Source: Aphidius gifuensis (taxonomy: Eukaryota; Arthropoda; Insecta; Hymenoptera; Braconidae). Taken from it: DNA of 64,000 bases. The stretch spans positions 29,172,154 through 29,236,153 of the forward strand of contig NC_057788.1 of the NCBI RefSeq assembly GCF_014905175.1, in the 5' to 3' direction. This document shows positions 24,941 through 36,704 of the stretch, one piece after another; the stretch's first letter is position 1; every line of letters begins with the position of its first letter. Under the pieces are notes generated by a model, which was not told the DNA's origin, searched no databases, and was given only the letters and a program-made list of their open reading frames with translations. The translations under genes and the position numbers were made by a program.

Positions 24941-25770
24941 AATAATGCTATTTTATTTATTACATATGTGTATATATAGATATACACACAATTATTTTAT
25001 TAAAAAAAAAAAAAGAAAATAATTATATTTTACAATGAAAATTTTGTTTTATTAACAATACTGATTTTTATATTTTAACTATTGATAGATTTAATATACA
25101 CCATGATTTTTTTGTTTTCTGTTTTTTTTTTTTTAATTTTAATAATTCAATTTTATGGTTATCATTGACCGGGTTTAATTTTGATATGCCGACTACGGCC
25201 ATATTACAATTTCAGAATACATTGTTGTTATTGTTATTATATATTTATGTGTGTGTGTGTAATTTTATAGAAGAAAAAAACACAAAAAAAAACACGAGAC
25301 TGCGTCGATTTACGCGCAGCTGTCACTGCAAGAGAGAGAGAGAAATAAATTTTATTATTATTTTGGTGGTGAAATATTGAAGCACAAAATTTATCGACTA
25401 TTGATAAAACAGATTTATTTTAAAGTGTATATTTTTTTAAACTATTTTTTATGATTTGAATTTGCAGCATATATATACGAAAAGTTGTATGATTATTATT
25501 ATTTTTTTATTAGAATGACGTAATTGATACTCGTTGAGTTGAGGAAAAAAAAAATAAAAAGGATTTAATTATTCATTGAGAAGATCGAATAGAATTGTAT
25601 ATACACTCAGTTTGTTGAAGTCAACCGATTGAGAATGTTATGTCATTACGTTATCTGACTGTCCCGCGTATTTTTTTTTTATTATTTTTTTTTTTTTACA
25701 TGTGATTATAATGCTGTGTGATTATTCTGAATAGTATATAATTTTAAATTACATTTTTTTTTATTTAAAA
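24941..25770. other. Divergent promoter region, Raf and DPP4-like genes
   Basis: 830 bases between two divergent start codons. It contains a short (TG)n run near 25250 and a less AT-rich part at 25280-25340 (ACGAGACTGCGTCGATTTACG) that may be the Raf 5' UTR or promoter. No gene is seen. Confidence 0.5.
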
Positions 25771-28700
25771 ATGCAACAGGAAAATGAATTTAAAGTGAGT
25801 ATTTTTATGTAAAATAATAATTTTAAAAATATGAAAATTTAATGTACAATATTTTGTTTAATTTTTAATTTATTTTTTAAATTAAAGTTTAGTAAATAAT
25901 TAAATATTCAAATGGAAAAATTGTTTTTAAAAAATAGCATTTATTGGTTTTAAGTTAATTAATTTATATTTATTTAAAAAAATTATTTCTCTAAAATATT
26001 TTACAAAAAATAATTGTTTTTATTTATAATAATTTTACTAAATATAATTTTTAAAATAATTGATAATTTTATCTTGAATTTATTTGATGTTTTTTTTTTT
26101 TTTTAGATGGAAGGAATTAAACTAACGTATTCTAAAAAATTTTTAATAATTGGATTATTAATAATAACAGTATTATTTTTATTATTTGTTGGAATAATAG
26201 TATTATTTCATTTTAATAATAATACAGTTGGATATAAAAAATCGGGTATCACGATAAATGAACTTGCTCAAGGTCAATTTTATATAAAATTATTCAATGG
26301 TACCTGGATTGATGGTTAGTATATTGACTATCAATTAGTAAAAATTAATTCCTGTTGAAAAAAAAAATACATAAATAAATAAAAATAGAGTTCATTTTAT
26401 TTTTTTTCTCATCTGATTTAATTCAATGCCATGTTCATTACGCAATGAACCACGTTTCCATTTACGATTAATTTTTATTTTTTTTTTTCTTCACAGATAA
26501 TCAAATATTGTTTAAGGATGAAGACGGAAATTTATTAATTTATGAAATTGATAAAAGTCAATCATCTGTTTTAATAAATTCGGTAAATTAATGACTAAAT
26601 TTGTTTACTTGATTTTCAAATTTACCATAATGTTGTTTTTATTTTATTTTAATTTAATATATCCCAAGGCCAGTAAAATAAATTAATAATATTAAAATAA
26701 ATATTTAGAAAAAAAAAAATATAAAATTCAAAAAACAAATAACTATTAAAATTTATGTTAGAAAATTATATTTTATTTTCAGACAATCGCGTCTGATTTC
26801 GATGAATTCGAAATCTCAGCCGACAATGAATACGCGTTACTATCGAAAAACGTAAAAGAAGTAAGTTTGCAATATTAAATTAAAAAACTATAAATAATAA
26901 ATATTATAATTTTTTTTAAATACAGGATTATGAAGTATTCAATTCAATCGAGTGTCGAGTTATTAATTTATCAACATTGTAAGTAAATAAATTGAATTAT
27001 TAATTAAAAATAATTTCCATGATAAAAACGACATTTTTTTCTTGTTTAAATAATTAGCGATGAAACATTGTTAACTATAAATAATTCGACAAATCATCAA
27101 CATGCAAGATGGACACCAGAAGGAAATGGATTAATAGTTGTTCATAAAAATAATATATTTTATCTTCCAAAAATTGAGCATGAAGATTTTTATCAAATAA
27201 CAAAAAGTGGTCGTGATAATTTAATTTACAATGGTGTATGTGATCCATCTTATACCGGTAGCTACATTATAATTTATTCAATTAAAAAAATATACAGTTA
27301 ACATATTTATAAATATTAAAATTAATATTATTTAGCTGATTCGTCAAAGTGGGAAACAGTTATATGGCTTTCACCGAGTGGAAAATCAATGGCATTTGGA
27401 TATTTTGATGATTCAAAAATTAAAAAAATTAATATTCCATATTATGGTAATTTAAATGATGATTTAACATATCAATATCCATGGTTAAATTCATTTCACT
27501 ATTCAAAGGTAAAATAATAATTTTTTATGAAAGCTTTAAGCTGTAAAATAAATAAATTATTGTTTAATTTTAGGCGGGAAGTATAATTCCAGTATCGAAA
27601 TTATTTTACGTTGATTTGGAATTGGTAGCTAATAGTGATGGAAAAAATATAAAGCTAATTAGAATAAAACAACCAAACAAACTTGCAATTAATAATACAA
27701 TACTTAATGATGTTGAATTTCCAACTGAAAATATTATAACAATTAATTGGAAAAATAGAATTCAAAATGAATCTTATATTGTGGCTTACAATATTGAAAA
27801 ATCAATTGACAAAATAGTTTGTATTATTTTATTTTATTGTTTTTTAAAAATATAATTTATAATGATATAATAATAATTTAATTTTATTATTAAGGTGTTT
27901 AAAAATTATCAAAAAAATGGCTGGATAATTGAAAATGGTGCTCCACATTTTATCAACAATGCAACTGAATTTTTAATAATATTACCACAAAAACAAATCG
28001 ATAATGATTATTGGAATCATTTGGCAATTGTGAAGATTAATAAAACTGATGGTAATACTGTAACAAATAATTTAACATCTGGAAGATTTGTTGTTACAGA
28101 AATTATTGGATGGGATGAAAAAAAATCACTTGTGTATTATCTTGCAACAGTATCTGATGATCCATCTCAACAACAATTCTATCGTTTATCAACATTAGAT
28201 ATAGATCCAAAACCAGAGTGTCTAAGTTGCAATATTAAAAGTAAAAATAAAGCTTCAGCTTGTTTGTACAATGAGGCATCAATGTCACCATTTAATGAAA
28301 GATTTGTTTTAACATGTGGTGGTCCTGATGTTCCTCATATTTCCATATACAATAGTGTAAAAAACAAAAAAATATTAATTTACAATATCATTTAATTTAA
28401 ATATATAATTTTATTCTATTATTTTAAAAATTTTAATTATAAATTTCAGAATGATTCTACTGAAATAACAACTTGGATGGATAATTTAAAAATTGCAAAA
28501 TTAATTAATGAAAAAGCTCAGCCTATTGAGATGAAATTAAAAGTACCTATATCAGCTGATTTTAAAGCTGATGTTAAATTACTAATTCCACCAGATGCAG
28601 ATTTAAATGGCTCAATTAAATATCCTCTAATAATTTATGTGTAAGTATTTTTAAATTGTTATATTATTTTTTACACTTGTGGTTTTATTTAAATTTTTTA

Positions 28701-29617
28701 AAAATAGATATGCAGGACCAGAATCATTTCAAGTTACTGAAGAATTTAAAGTTGATTGGGGAACATATTTAGTAACAAATAAAAATTTTATTTATGCTGT
28801 AATTGATGGACGTGGATCTGGAAGAAGAAGTAGTTCAATGCTATTTTCTGTATACAAAAATTTAGGAACTTTTGAAATTTACGATCAAATTAATGTTACA
28901 AGGTTAATTTTTAATTATTTATAAATGATGATTGATGAATAATAATCAAAGAAACATGTGTTATTTTGCAATAATATTTATTGTTTATTAAATCAAAAAA
29001 AAATTCCAGATATTTGCAGAATAAATTGCCATTTATTGATGAAAAAAAAACTGCAATTTGGGGATGGAGTTATGGAGGATATGCTGCTGGTATGAGCATG
29101 GCATTGGATAAAAAAAATACATTCAAATGTGGAATTTCAGTTGCTCCAGTAACTGATTGGAGGCTATACAGTAAATAATTAAATAACAGCTACTCATTAA
29201 AAGTTCATTATGGCTTTAATAATTATTTTAAATTTACAGACTCAGAGTACACTGAAAATTACATGGGTCTTCCAACTTTAGATGATAATTTCAATGGTTA
29301 TGAGCAAGCACAACTCATTAATAAAGCTAAAAATATCAAATCAAATAGTTACTATTTAATTCATGGTACTTTTGATGACAATGTACATTATCAAAATTCT
29401 TTATTACTTGCTGATGAACTAGAAAAAAATAATATCATTTTTCGACAACAGGTATATATTTTTTAAATTAATATCATGTTTATTTATTTATTTATATTGT
29501 TAATATATTTTTTTAAAATTATTTCAGATATATACAAATGAAAATCATGATATTAATAATCTTGCTGCACACCTGTATTTATCAATGGAAAATTTTTTGA
29601 ATGATTGTCTTAATTAA
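25771..29617 (+). CDS. DPP4-like type II membrane serine peptidase (S9B)
   Basis: Fourteen exons (25771-25794, 26107-26314, 26497-26582, 26783-26860, 26926-26978, 27058-27257, 27336-27508, 27574-27816, 27895-28356, 28450-28640, 28708-28902, 29010-29170, 29240-29451, 29528-29617) give 791 residues. A short cytoplasmic tail precedes one membrane anchor (about 20-44); next come a beta-propeller and an alpha/beta-hydrolase domain. The catalytic triad is intact: Ser658 in GWSYGGY, Asp737 in HGTFDDNVHY and His769 in YTNENHDI, with spacing like human DPP4. The oxyanion-side VYAGP and the DGRGSGRR motif are also present. The propeller Glu-Glu motif that grips the substrate's N-terminus is missing: where DWVYEEE is usual, this gene has CDPSYTADSSK. 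It is therefore probably a diverged paralogue with altered or lost dipeptidase activity. DPP4-like proteins are known components of wasp venom, which may or may not apply. Confidence 0.9.
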
Positions 29618-29867
29618 TGATGATAAAATAATGAATAATAATAATAAGACAATAAAAATTAAAGATTAATTTAATTTAATATCATATTTTTGTGATAAAA
29701 TTAAAAATGAAGAAAAAAAATAAAATTGTCAAGCGTTCAAACATTCTGTTTTAGATATATATATATTAATGAAAAAGTACTTATGAATGTAAAGATTATT
29801 TAAATAATAAAAAATAAAGATAAAATTTTATAAAATTTTTATACATTAACCCAAAAAAACAAGTATC

Positions 29868-29888
29868 AAAATGACGTTTGTGTACATA
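29868..29888 (+). promoter_or_regulatory. Shared upstream motif, gene B copy
   Basis: AAATGACGTTTGTGTACATA, about 330 bases before the ATG of B. Near-identical strings lie before C (AAATAACGATTGTGTAAATC, 32571) and D (AAATGACGATTGTGTACATA, 36359). It may be a common control site or simply part of the duplicated flank. Confidence 0.4.
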
Positions 29889-30106
29889 ATATTAATATCT
29901 TGATAAAAAATAATGTACATTCAAGAATAAAAGTAAAATATTTTATATTTGCCTAACAATTGATTAATAACAAAATTTTAAACACATTTAAATTACTGTG
30001 CTCTGTAAATAAAAAATTTTAGTCGTCTAAGTCTAGTATAAATAAGAAAAAAACTGCTTCACGTATTATATTTAAAAAACAATCTCAAGGATTATCATCG
30101 GAACAG

Positions 30107-30118
30107 TATAAAAGGCAA
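30107..30118 (+). promoter_or_regulatory. TATA box of secreted protein B
   Basis: TATAAAAGGCAA, about 100 bases before the ATG. The same core with identical downstream GGCAA occurs before genes C and D. Confidence 0.75.
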
Positions 30119-30207
30119 CTTCAATTTCAGAATAACGCCCATTACAAATAATAATTTTTTTAAATATATAATTAAACTTTTCTGTAAAATTTTTTTCATT
30201 TATCAAA

Positions 30208-31725
30208 ATGAAGATTATTATAATTTTTCTTATTGTATTGTCTCAACTGAAAAAGGTATGTAATTTAATTTAATTTAATTTAAGGAAAATTTATGAAATA
30301 TATTGAATATTTTATTATCAAAATAGGGACACGGACTAAAAATTGATTCGGTAAAAAATTCATTGCTATCATCAACTAAAACAAATATTAACATTGATGA
30401 TATTCGTAATCTTACTATGTTTTATCATAGTTTAGAAGAATCACTTCAAACAAAAAATGTAAAAGAACTGCTAATATTAAACGAATTATTTTATTATACC
30501 CTAAGAATATATGAAAATTTAAAAATTCATAAAGCTGACAAAATTAAAAATATAGCTGAATGTCAAATAAAATCGAATAGTTTAATTGTTGATGCAATGA
30601 GTGAGGCACATGAAAAAATTTCTAAATGCTTTTCAAACAATACAATAACTTTTGGAAATATGTGTCATCAATATTTATGGGTAACTTGATTTATATATAT
30701 TTTTTTAAATTTATAATTAATCTATTGAGTATTAAATGTTGATTTTTTTTTTAAAATGTATAGTCTCTCGATTTAAAATCAAAGTATCCAAAGTGTTATG
30801 AACCCACATCAGTGGAAATTCTTCAGTGTCTTGATGATAAAATAAATAATGAAAATGTCGATAAATCATATAAAGATTTAATAAGCAACTTTTACAATAG
30901 CTATAAATCTGTAAATTTATCATTGGATGATTGTAACTACAATGTTAGAGTAGCTTTAAATAAGACAATTTTAGAAGTATCGAGAAATTTCGATTTATGT
31001 ATGTTATCACTCCCTGCAACTTTAAAAAATGATTCTAAGAATGAAAAAAATCATTTCAATTATGGCAAAAATTTGACAAATTTATATCACAATCAGCAAG
31101 ATATAATTAATACAAATAATTTCAGAATGTTTGATCGTATAAAGACTATTGATTGGAGAGTTGCTATGAATTATCTAAATTATACTTTTGTCAAAGATAA
31201 AAATGTTACTTGTTGTATAAATTATTCAAAAGAATATTTTCATAGAATAACAACAAACGCTTTAATCGAGAGTGATAAATTTTTCAATAATCAAACTACA
31301 ATTTTCACAAATTTCATCAATGCAATTATTCAGGTATAAATGTTTTTCTTTAACAATAATTTATAATTTATCAAGTATAATCATGTGTAAATATACTATA
31401 ATAAATTTATTTTTATTTTCATATTAAGAGAGATGATGTGTTATCAACATTCAATTTTTGTTTAATATATAAAAAGAACTCTATAGCAGATATTGTATTT
31501 GGATGTATCGATCGATATATTGTTAAAAATCCTACCAATAAGATGATTAATTTATATCAAGAGTTTGATAATAGTATGAAGAAAAATCTTGACCTGATGC
31601 TTTCGAAATTTAATGATTTTTCACAAAAAACAATGAATACCTTGGAAAATGGTATAAAACGTGCAAGGATTTCATTTGATTCATGCCTTAATTACAAAAA
31701 AGAAATAAAAAATTTGTGTAATTAA
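30208..31725 (+). CDS. Secreted helical Cys-containing protein B
   Basis: Four exons (30208-30255, 30327-30680, 30764-31333, 31429-31725) encode 422 residues, with every intron in phase 0. Exon 1 is the signal peptide core (MKIIIIFLIVLSQLKK) and exon 2 opens with GHG. The mature protein is Lys/Asn-rich and predicted helical, with 13 cysteines (including the CC pair in NVTCC) and numerous N-glycosylation sequons. Landmarks are RNLTMFYHSLEESLQ, GNMCHQYLW, YGKNLTNLYHNQQDIINTNNFRMFD and IKTIDWR. It is very close to C and D and distant from A. The start is fixed by the signal peptide and by the conserved start of all four paralogues. The function is not known to me; a secreted glycoprotein is all that can be stated. 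Confidence 0.87.
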
Positions 31726-31839
31726 TTGGTTGTCCAATTGTTTATCGAGAATAATAATTATTCAACTAAAGGTTTATGATCTAATTTTTATTTACAATCT
31801 GTATGAGTATGCCAATAAAGAAAATAAATTAAATACAAG

Positions 31840-31905
31840 TTTTAAACATTTTATAATTTCATCTGTATACCCAAATTCACCGCAACATTCACATGCTTCT
31901 TTGCA
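31840..31905 (-). pseudogene. Relic of a knottin-like exon
   Basis: Reading leftwards from an AG at 31906-31908, this segment starts TGC AAA GAA GCA and keeps the CC pair and the following GGTGAA..., aligning with exon 3 (35212-35120) of the cystine-knot gene between C and D. It retains the acceptor, the leading Cys and the double Cys, but the next conserved Cys codon is Tyr and no donor or neighbouring exons are found. It sits in the same orientation and a comparable position relative to gene C as the intact gene does to gene D, so it is probably the remains of a duplicated copy. Confidence 0.65.
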
Positions 31906-32570
31906 CTAATTTATTTTAAAAAAATATATAATATATTAAAAACAAGTTATAGAATTGCCAGCAAAAAAATCGAAATAATTGAAAACAATACATGAAACTT
32001 TCAGGATAATAATATTAAAGTGTCGTCTAAATGATAAGGGGATATATAATTCCACAAACATTTAATTTAGAAATATACGATCTAGTCTTATCTAAAAAAG
32101 AACATAAAATTAAAAAATAAATAAATCATTTTAAAAAACGAGTAAAGATAATGGTTCGTCAAATATTCTTTGTCTGACTTTTGTTGACTTTCATTTTTTA
32201 TTAACTATATATTTCATAAATTAAAGATTAATTTTTTTCTCAAGATAAATGAATTTTATTATTTGTAATTTATGCAAATAAAACATGATAATTACTTGTA
32301 TTATTTTTTCTTTAAAAAATATATATTTTATTAAATATATTCGAAGAAAGTAGGTTTTAAATTTATTGAAATTAAAAATATTGATTGGAAAATTAAACAA
32401 AAATAAATCAATTATAGTAACAATCAATTTAAAACTCATTTTTCCGATTATTCCAAAAACTAATTGATACATAAAATTATGTACAATGATTTTATTAATA
32501 TAAAGTAAATATAAAATTTGAAAAAAACATGGTACATTGACATCAAAATTATGAGATAAAACAAATATCT

Positions 32571-32590
32571 AAATAACGATTGTGTAAATC
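32571..32590 (+). promoter_or_regulatory. Shared upstream motif, gene C copy
   Basis: AAATAACGATTGTGTAAATC, about 450 bases before the ATG of C; it matches the blocks before B and D. Confidence 0.35.
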
Positions 32591-32896
32591 ATATCTCTTA
32601 TTTCGTGCTGAATATAAATTTAAATAAATATAAAATAAAAAAAAAAATAGCGTTTTATAAAATCTGCACGCGAAAAGGATTAGTAAAACGAAAAATAAAA
32701 AAAATTCCATATGTATCTAACAATTAATTTATCACAAAATCTTTAACACGTGTCCATTACTCTTTCGTGAATAAATAATCAATTTCAGGCACCTAATTCT
32801 AGTATAAATAATAAAATAATATTGTTCTACGTTTTTTAAAAAATCACGTAGCAAATATAGGTAGTAAAAATAATCTTAAAGATATCGTCACAGCCC

Positions 32897-32910
32897 ATAT
32901 AAAAGGCAAG
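32897..32910 (+). promoter_or_regulatory. TATA box of secreted protein C
   Basis: ATATAAAAGGCAAG, about 125 bases before the ATG and identical to the gene D box at 36578. Confidence 0.75.
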
Positions 32911-33022
32911 TGTAATTTCGAAATTATTCACTTATTAAATTATAAAGTTGTAGATCATTTAAATTCAACACCGAATATCGAAATTTTTTCTTTACAATTG
33001 CTTTTATTTTTAATTTATAAAA

Positions 33023-34539
33023 ATGAAGATTATTATAATTTTTCTTTTTATATTGTCTCTTCTACTGAAAAAGGTATGTAATTTAATTTAATTTGAAGAA
33101 AATTCATAAGAGAAATTTTATTATCAAAAATAGGGTCATGGAGAAAAAATTAATTCGGAAAAAAATTCAATGCTATCATTAACTAAAGCAAATATTGATG
33201 AAATTCGTAATCTTACTAATTTTCATCATAGTCTAGAAGAATCTCTTCAAATAAAAAACCAAAAAGAATTGGTAATATTTCACAAATTATTTCATTTCGC
33301 CATGAGTTTAAATGAAGATTTAATGACTCACCCGATTGTTAAAAATAAAAACACAACTGAATGTAAAATTCGATCGAATGATTTGATAGTTAATGCAATT
33401 GTCGATTTATTTGATAAAATTTCACAAAACTTTTCAAACATTTCAATAATTTTTGGAAATATGTGTCATCAATATTTATGGGTAATTCATATTTGATTTA
33501 TATGTATATTTTTTTAAATTTGTAATTAATCTATTGAGTATTGAATTTTAATTTTTTTTATAAATGTATAGTCTCTCGATTTACAATCAAAGTATCCAAA
33601 GTGTTATAAAGCCTCATCAGTGGAAATTTTTCAGTGTCTTGATAATGAAATAAAAAATAAAAATGTCAATAAATTATATAAAAATTTAATAAGCAACTAT
33701 TACAATAGCTATGAATCTGTTAATTTGTCGTTGGATAAAATTTACTCCAATGCAAAAGTGGCTTGGAATAAGACAATTATGGAAATAACAAGAAGTTTTG
33801 ATTTATGTGTTTTATCACTTCCAATAACTTTGAAAAGTGACTCAATGAATAAAGCAGCTCATTCCAATTATGGAAAAAATTTGACAAATTTATATCACAG
33901 TCAACGAGATATAATCAATACAAATAATTTTAGAATATTTGATCAAATAAAGACTATTGATTGGAAAATTTCCATGAATTATCTCAATCATACTTTTAAC
34001 GAAGATAAAAATGTTACTTGCTGCATAAATTTTTCAGAAGAATATCTTCATAAAATAACAACAAACGCTTTAACCGAGAATGATAAATTTTTCCATACAG
34101 AAATTGCAATTTTTGAAAACTTCATCAATCAAATTATTCAGGTATAAATGTTTTTCTTTTTAAAATTTTTGTAAATATATTATAATATATTTATTTTCAT
34201 TTTCATAATAAGAGAGGTGATGTCTCATCAACATTCAACTTTTGCTCGATATATAAAAAAAACTCCACTACAATGCACATGGTATTTGATTGTATTGATC
34301 GAAGCATCGTAAATCATCCTTCAACAGAGATGATCAATTTATACAAAGAGTTGGATAATATTATGAAGAGTAATCGTGACTTGATTGTTTCAACATTTAA
34401 AAATGATCATTCCCCGAAAATATTAAATGTCATAAAAAATGCTTTGAAATATGCAGATACATCATTCAATTTATGCATTGATGACAACAAAAAACTCAAA
34501 AAATGTGTCAATCATATCAATTCTAAACATCTCAATTAA
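33023..34539 (+). CDS. Secreted helical Cys-containing protein C
   Basis: Four exons (33023-33073, 33134-33481, 33572-34141, 34213-34539) encode 431 residues with a signal peptide (MKIIIIFLFILSLLLKK). The architecture and phases are the same as in B and D, and the landmarks GNMCHQYLW, YGKNLTNLYHSQ and NVTCCINFSEEYLHKITTNAL are kept. Two cysteines present in A, B and D are absent: the exon 2 position reads SQNFSN instead of SKCFSN, and the exon 3 position reads LDKIYSN where B has LDDCNYN. They are lost together, which suggests they pair as a disulfide. The C-terminus is about ten residues longer than in B and is shared with D (LKKCVNHIN). Function unknown. Confidence 0.87.
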
Positions 34540-34963
34540 TTAATTAATTAATTGTCCAATTGTTTATTTAGCTTCATGAAATAATGATAATGACTTTGTG
34601 TAAAACGATATTATTCTGTGTCCACTTGATATATTTTTTGTTCATATAACTCAAATAACGTCAAGTTTAAATTACAATTATGAATAAATAATAATTTTAG
34701 ATATTTCGAATGTATAACTTGGTACTGGTAAAATAATATATAATAAAATGGGATTTATGGTATAATTGTTATTTACATTAAAATTTGTAAACGTATATTT
34801 AAAAATAAAAAAAATGATAACATATTTGTTCAAGCTTTTTATATTTATTTTTTCAACCTTACAATTACATTATTTATTATCACTATTATTTTACTTAAAT
34901 AATTTTTTTTACATTTAAATTTAATGTGTGTTTTCAATTGAAAAAAAAAATAATTTATTTATG
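34540..34963. other. Convergent spacer, gene C and knottin-like gene
   Basis: Tail-to-tail spacer holding both 3' UTRs. The first ~100 bases after the C stop are nearly repeated after the D stop at 38251 (TTTATTTAGCTTCATGAAAT). Nothing else is seen. Confidence 0.5.
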
Positions 34964-35676
34964 TTAATTACGATGAGGATCTTCACATCTGTAACCATTC
35001 TCGTTACATGCTAAATTTTCACAACAAGGATATTCCATGCCAAAACACTAGATAATAAAATTATTATTATTATCATAATCATTGATAAATTATTTATTGT
35101 TAGTTTTTGTCATACTTACTTTTTCATTAATTTTGCGACAAGTATTCTGTGTTGATTGACATATTTTATCAGTACACACGAGTTCATCACAACATTCAGC
35201 TGCTTTTTCACACTATTTTATTCGAGAAAAAATAAAAGTCTCTTATTGTTTATATCAAATGTTTCATCTCAATAAATGGAATTTATTTAACTTACTTTTA
35301 TAAATTGTTTTTTACAAATTTCTGATGTTAATTGACATTTTTTTTGTTCATTACAAGTATAATTAAGGCAGCATGGTTTCAACTGATCACACTGTAAATT
35401 AAAAATACAAATTATTTTTTATTTCAGATTATAAATAGCAAAAGTTTGAATGCATCACTTTTATTTTTCAGTATCTTTTAAAATTTTATCCATTATATTC
35501 ATTTTACATTTAAATAATGTTTAATTTTGATTTTTATATTTTTTAATTTATGATAAGTAAAAAAAAAGAATACTTACAGTTTTTTCACGAGTGCCACAAA
35601 AACCTGCCTGAACAATTAAATTGAAATGATAAAATATTTGTAAAGTGATAAATAGAACAAATATCTTTAAAAACAT
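34964..35676 (-). CDS. Secreted protein with three cystine-knot-like modules
   Basis: Four small exons, all phase 0: 35676-35578, 35391-35296, 35212-35120 and 35047-34964, giving 123 residues. Exon 1 is a signal peptide (MFLKIFVLFITLQIF...) with a likely cut after VQA. The mature part is three tandem copies of the spacing C-x6-C-x5/6-C-C-x4-C-x4/6-C, the classic inhibitor-cystine-knot (knottin) order, 18 cysteines in all. Each intron falls just before the second Cys of a module, so each exon contributes one module boundary, typical of exon-wise duplication. Knottins serve as protease inhibitors, antimicrobial peptides or venom components; nothing here decides which. The gene is divergent from protein D. 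The exons are too short for a simple ORF search and the gene would easily be missed. Confidence 0.85.
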
Positions 35677-36358
35677 TTTATAAACTTGTTGTATATCTTC
35701 CAAACAATTTAAAATAAATTTATTAATATTATATTATTTTTTTCAACGGTAATTTATACAAAACAAAATTACCATTATTTTTTTAACCAACTGATATGTG
35801 TCTGGACAATTTAGTTTTCAGAAAAACAGTATATAAATTCGATGTCTGTAAAACATACGATAAAAAAAAAAATATCTAAAAATGTACATAAAATAAAAAA
35901 CAAATAAAAAAGTTTGAAAACGCGTAAAGATAATGGTTTGACAAATATTCTTCGTCTGATTTTTGTTGAGTTTAATTTTTTATTTACTTTTTAACTGAAT
36001 ATCATAAAAAACTCAAGTTAAAAAATAAAAGATTAAATTTTTTTATCAAATTTAATTTATATTATTTTTTTTTTTTTTCAAGATAAATAAATTTTATTGC
36101 ACGTAACGTTTGCAAATTAAAAGTCAGAATTATGATAAATTTAAAGGATAACATAATTTTCTTTCTGCAAAACTTTATGAAATTTCATATACATTATATA
36201 ATTTTAATTAAAAAAATAAGAAAATGAACAAACATCCTACTTTTAAATATTCATATGGATTAAAAAGTACTTATGTATGTCTAATGATTCTATAAATATA
36301 AAATAGGGATAAAATTTTATAAAATTTATATACAATGACCCAAAAAAACAAGTATCCA

Positions 36359-36378
36359 AATGACGATTGTGTACATAT
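36359..36378 (+). promoter_or_regulatory. Shared upstream motif, gene D copy
   Basis: AAATGACGATTGTGTACATA, about 345 bases before the ATG of D, matching the copies at 29868 and 32571. Confidence 0.4.
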
Positions 36379-36577
36379 CATTTATATCTTGCTAAAAAAT
36401 AATCTACATTTAATTCTAAAACTGATAAATATGAATTTAAAAATAAGGTATTGTATAAAATTGGCACGTGCAATGCCCGAGCAAATCGAAAAATGAAAAA
36501 TATTTGTCTAGCAGTTAATTTATCACAAAATCTTATAAACTTATCTCGATTACTTTTTCATGTAAATAAAAAATGCC

Positions 36578-36591
36578 ATATAAAAGGCAAG
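36578..36591 (+). promoter_or_regulatory. TATA box of secreted protein D
   Basis: ATATAAAAGGCAAG, about 125 bases before the ATG. The following 5' UTR (from TTAAATTATAAAGTT to AATATCGAAA) also matches that of gene C. Confidence 0.75.
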
Positions 36592-36704
36592 TAAGATTTT
36601 AAAATTATCCACTTTTTAAATTATAAAGTTAAAGACCATTCAAATTCAACGCTGAATATCGAAAGATTTTTTTTTCCAGTTGATTTTTTTTTTTATTTAT
36701 AAAA

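Larger units (their letters stand above)
29618..30207. other. Upstream region of secreted protein B
   Basis: Spacer between the DPP4-like stop and gene B. It carries promoter sequence shared with gene D (block at 29849-29930) and a TATA box, listed separately. Confidence 0.5.
31726..33022. other. Spacer between genes B and C
   Basis: It holds the 3' flank of B, a decayed exon of the knottin-like gene (31840-31905), a block at 32139-32210 shared with 35919-35990 upstream of gene D, and the promoter of C. No intact gene is seen. Confidence 0.55.
35677..36704. other. Divergent promoter region, knottin-like gene and protein D
   Basis: About 1 kb between two divergent start codons. It carries blocks shared with the upstream regions of C (35919-35990) and B (36300-36420), plus the TATA box of D. 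No further gene is seen. Confidence 0.55.
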
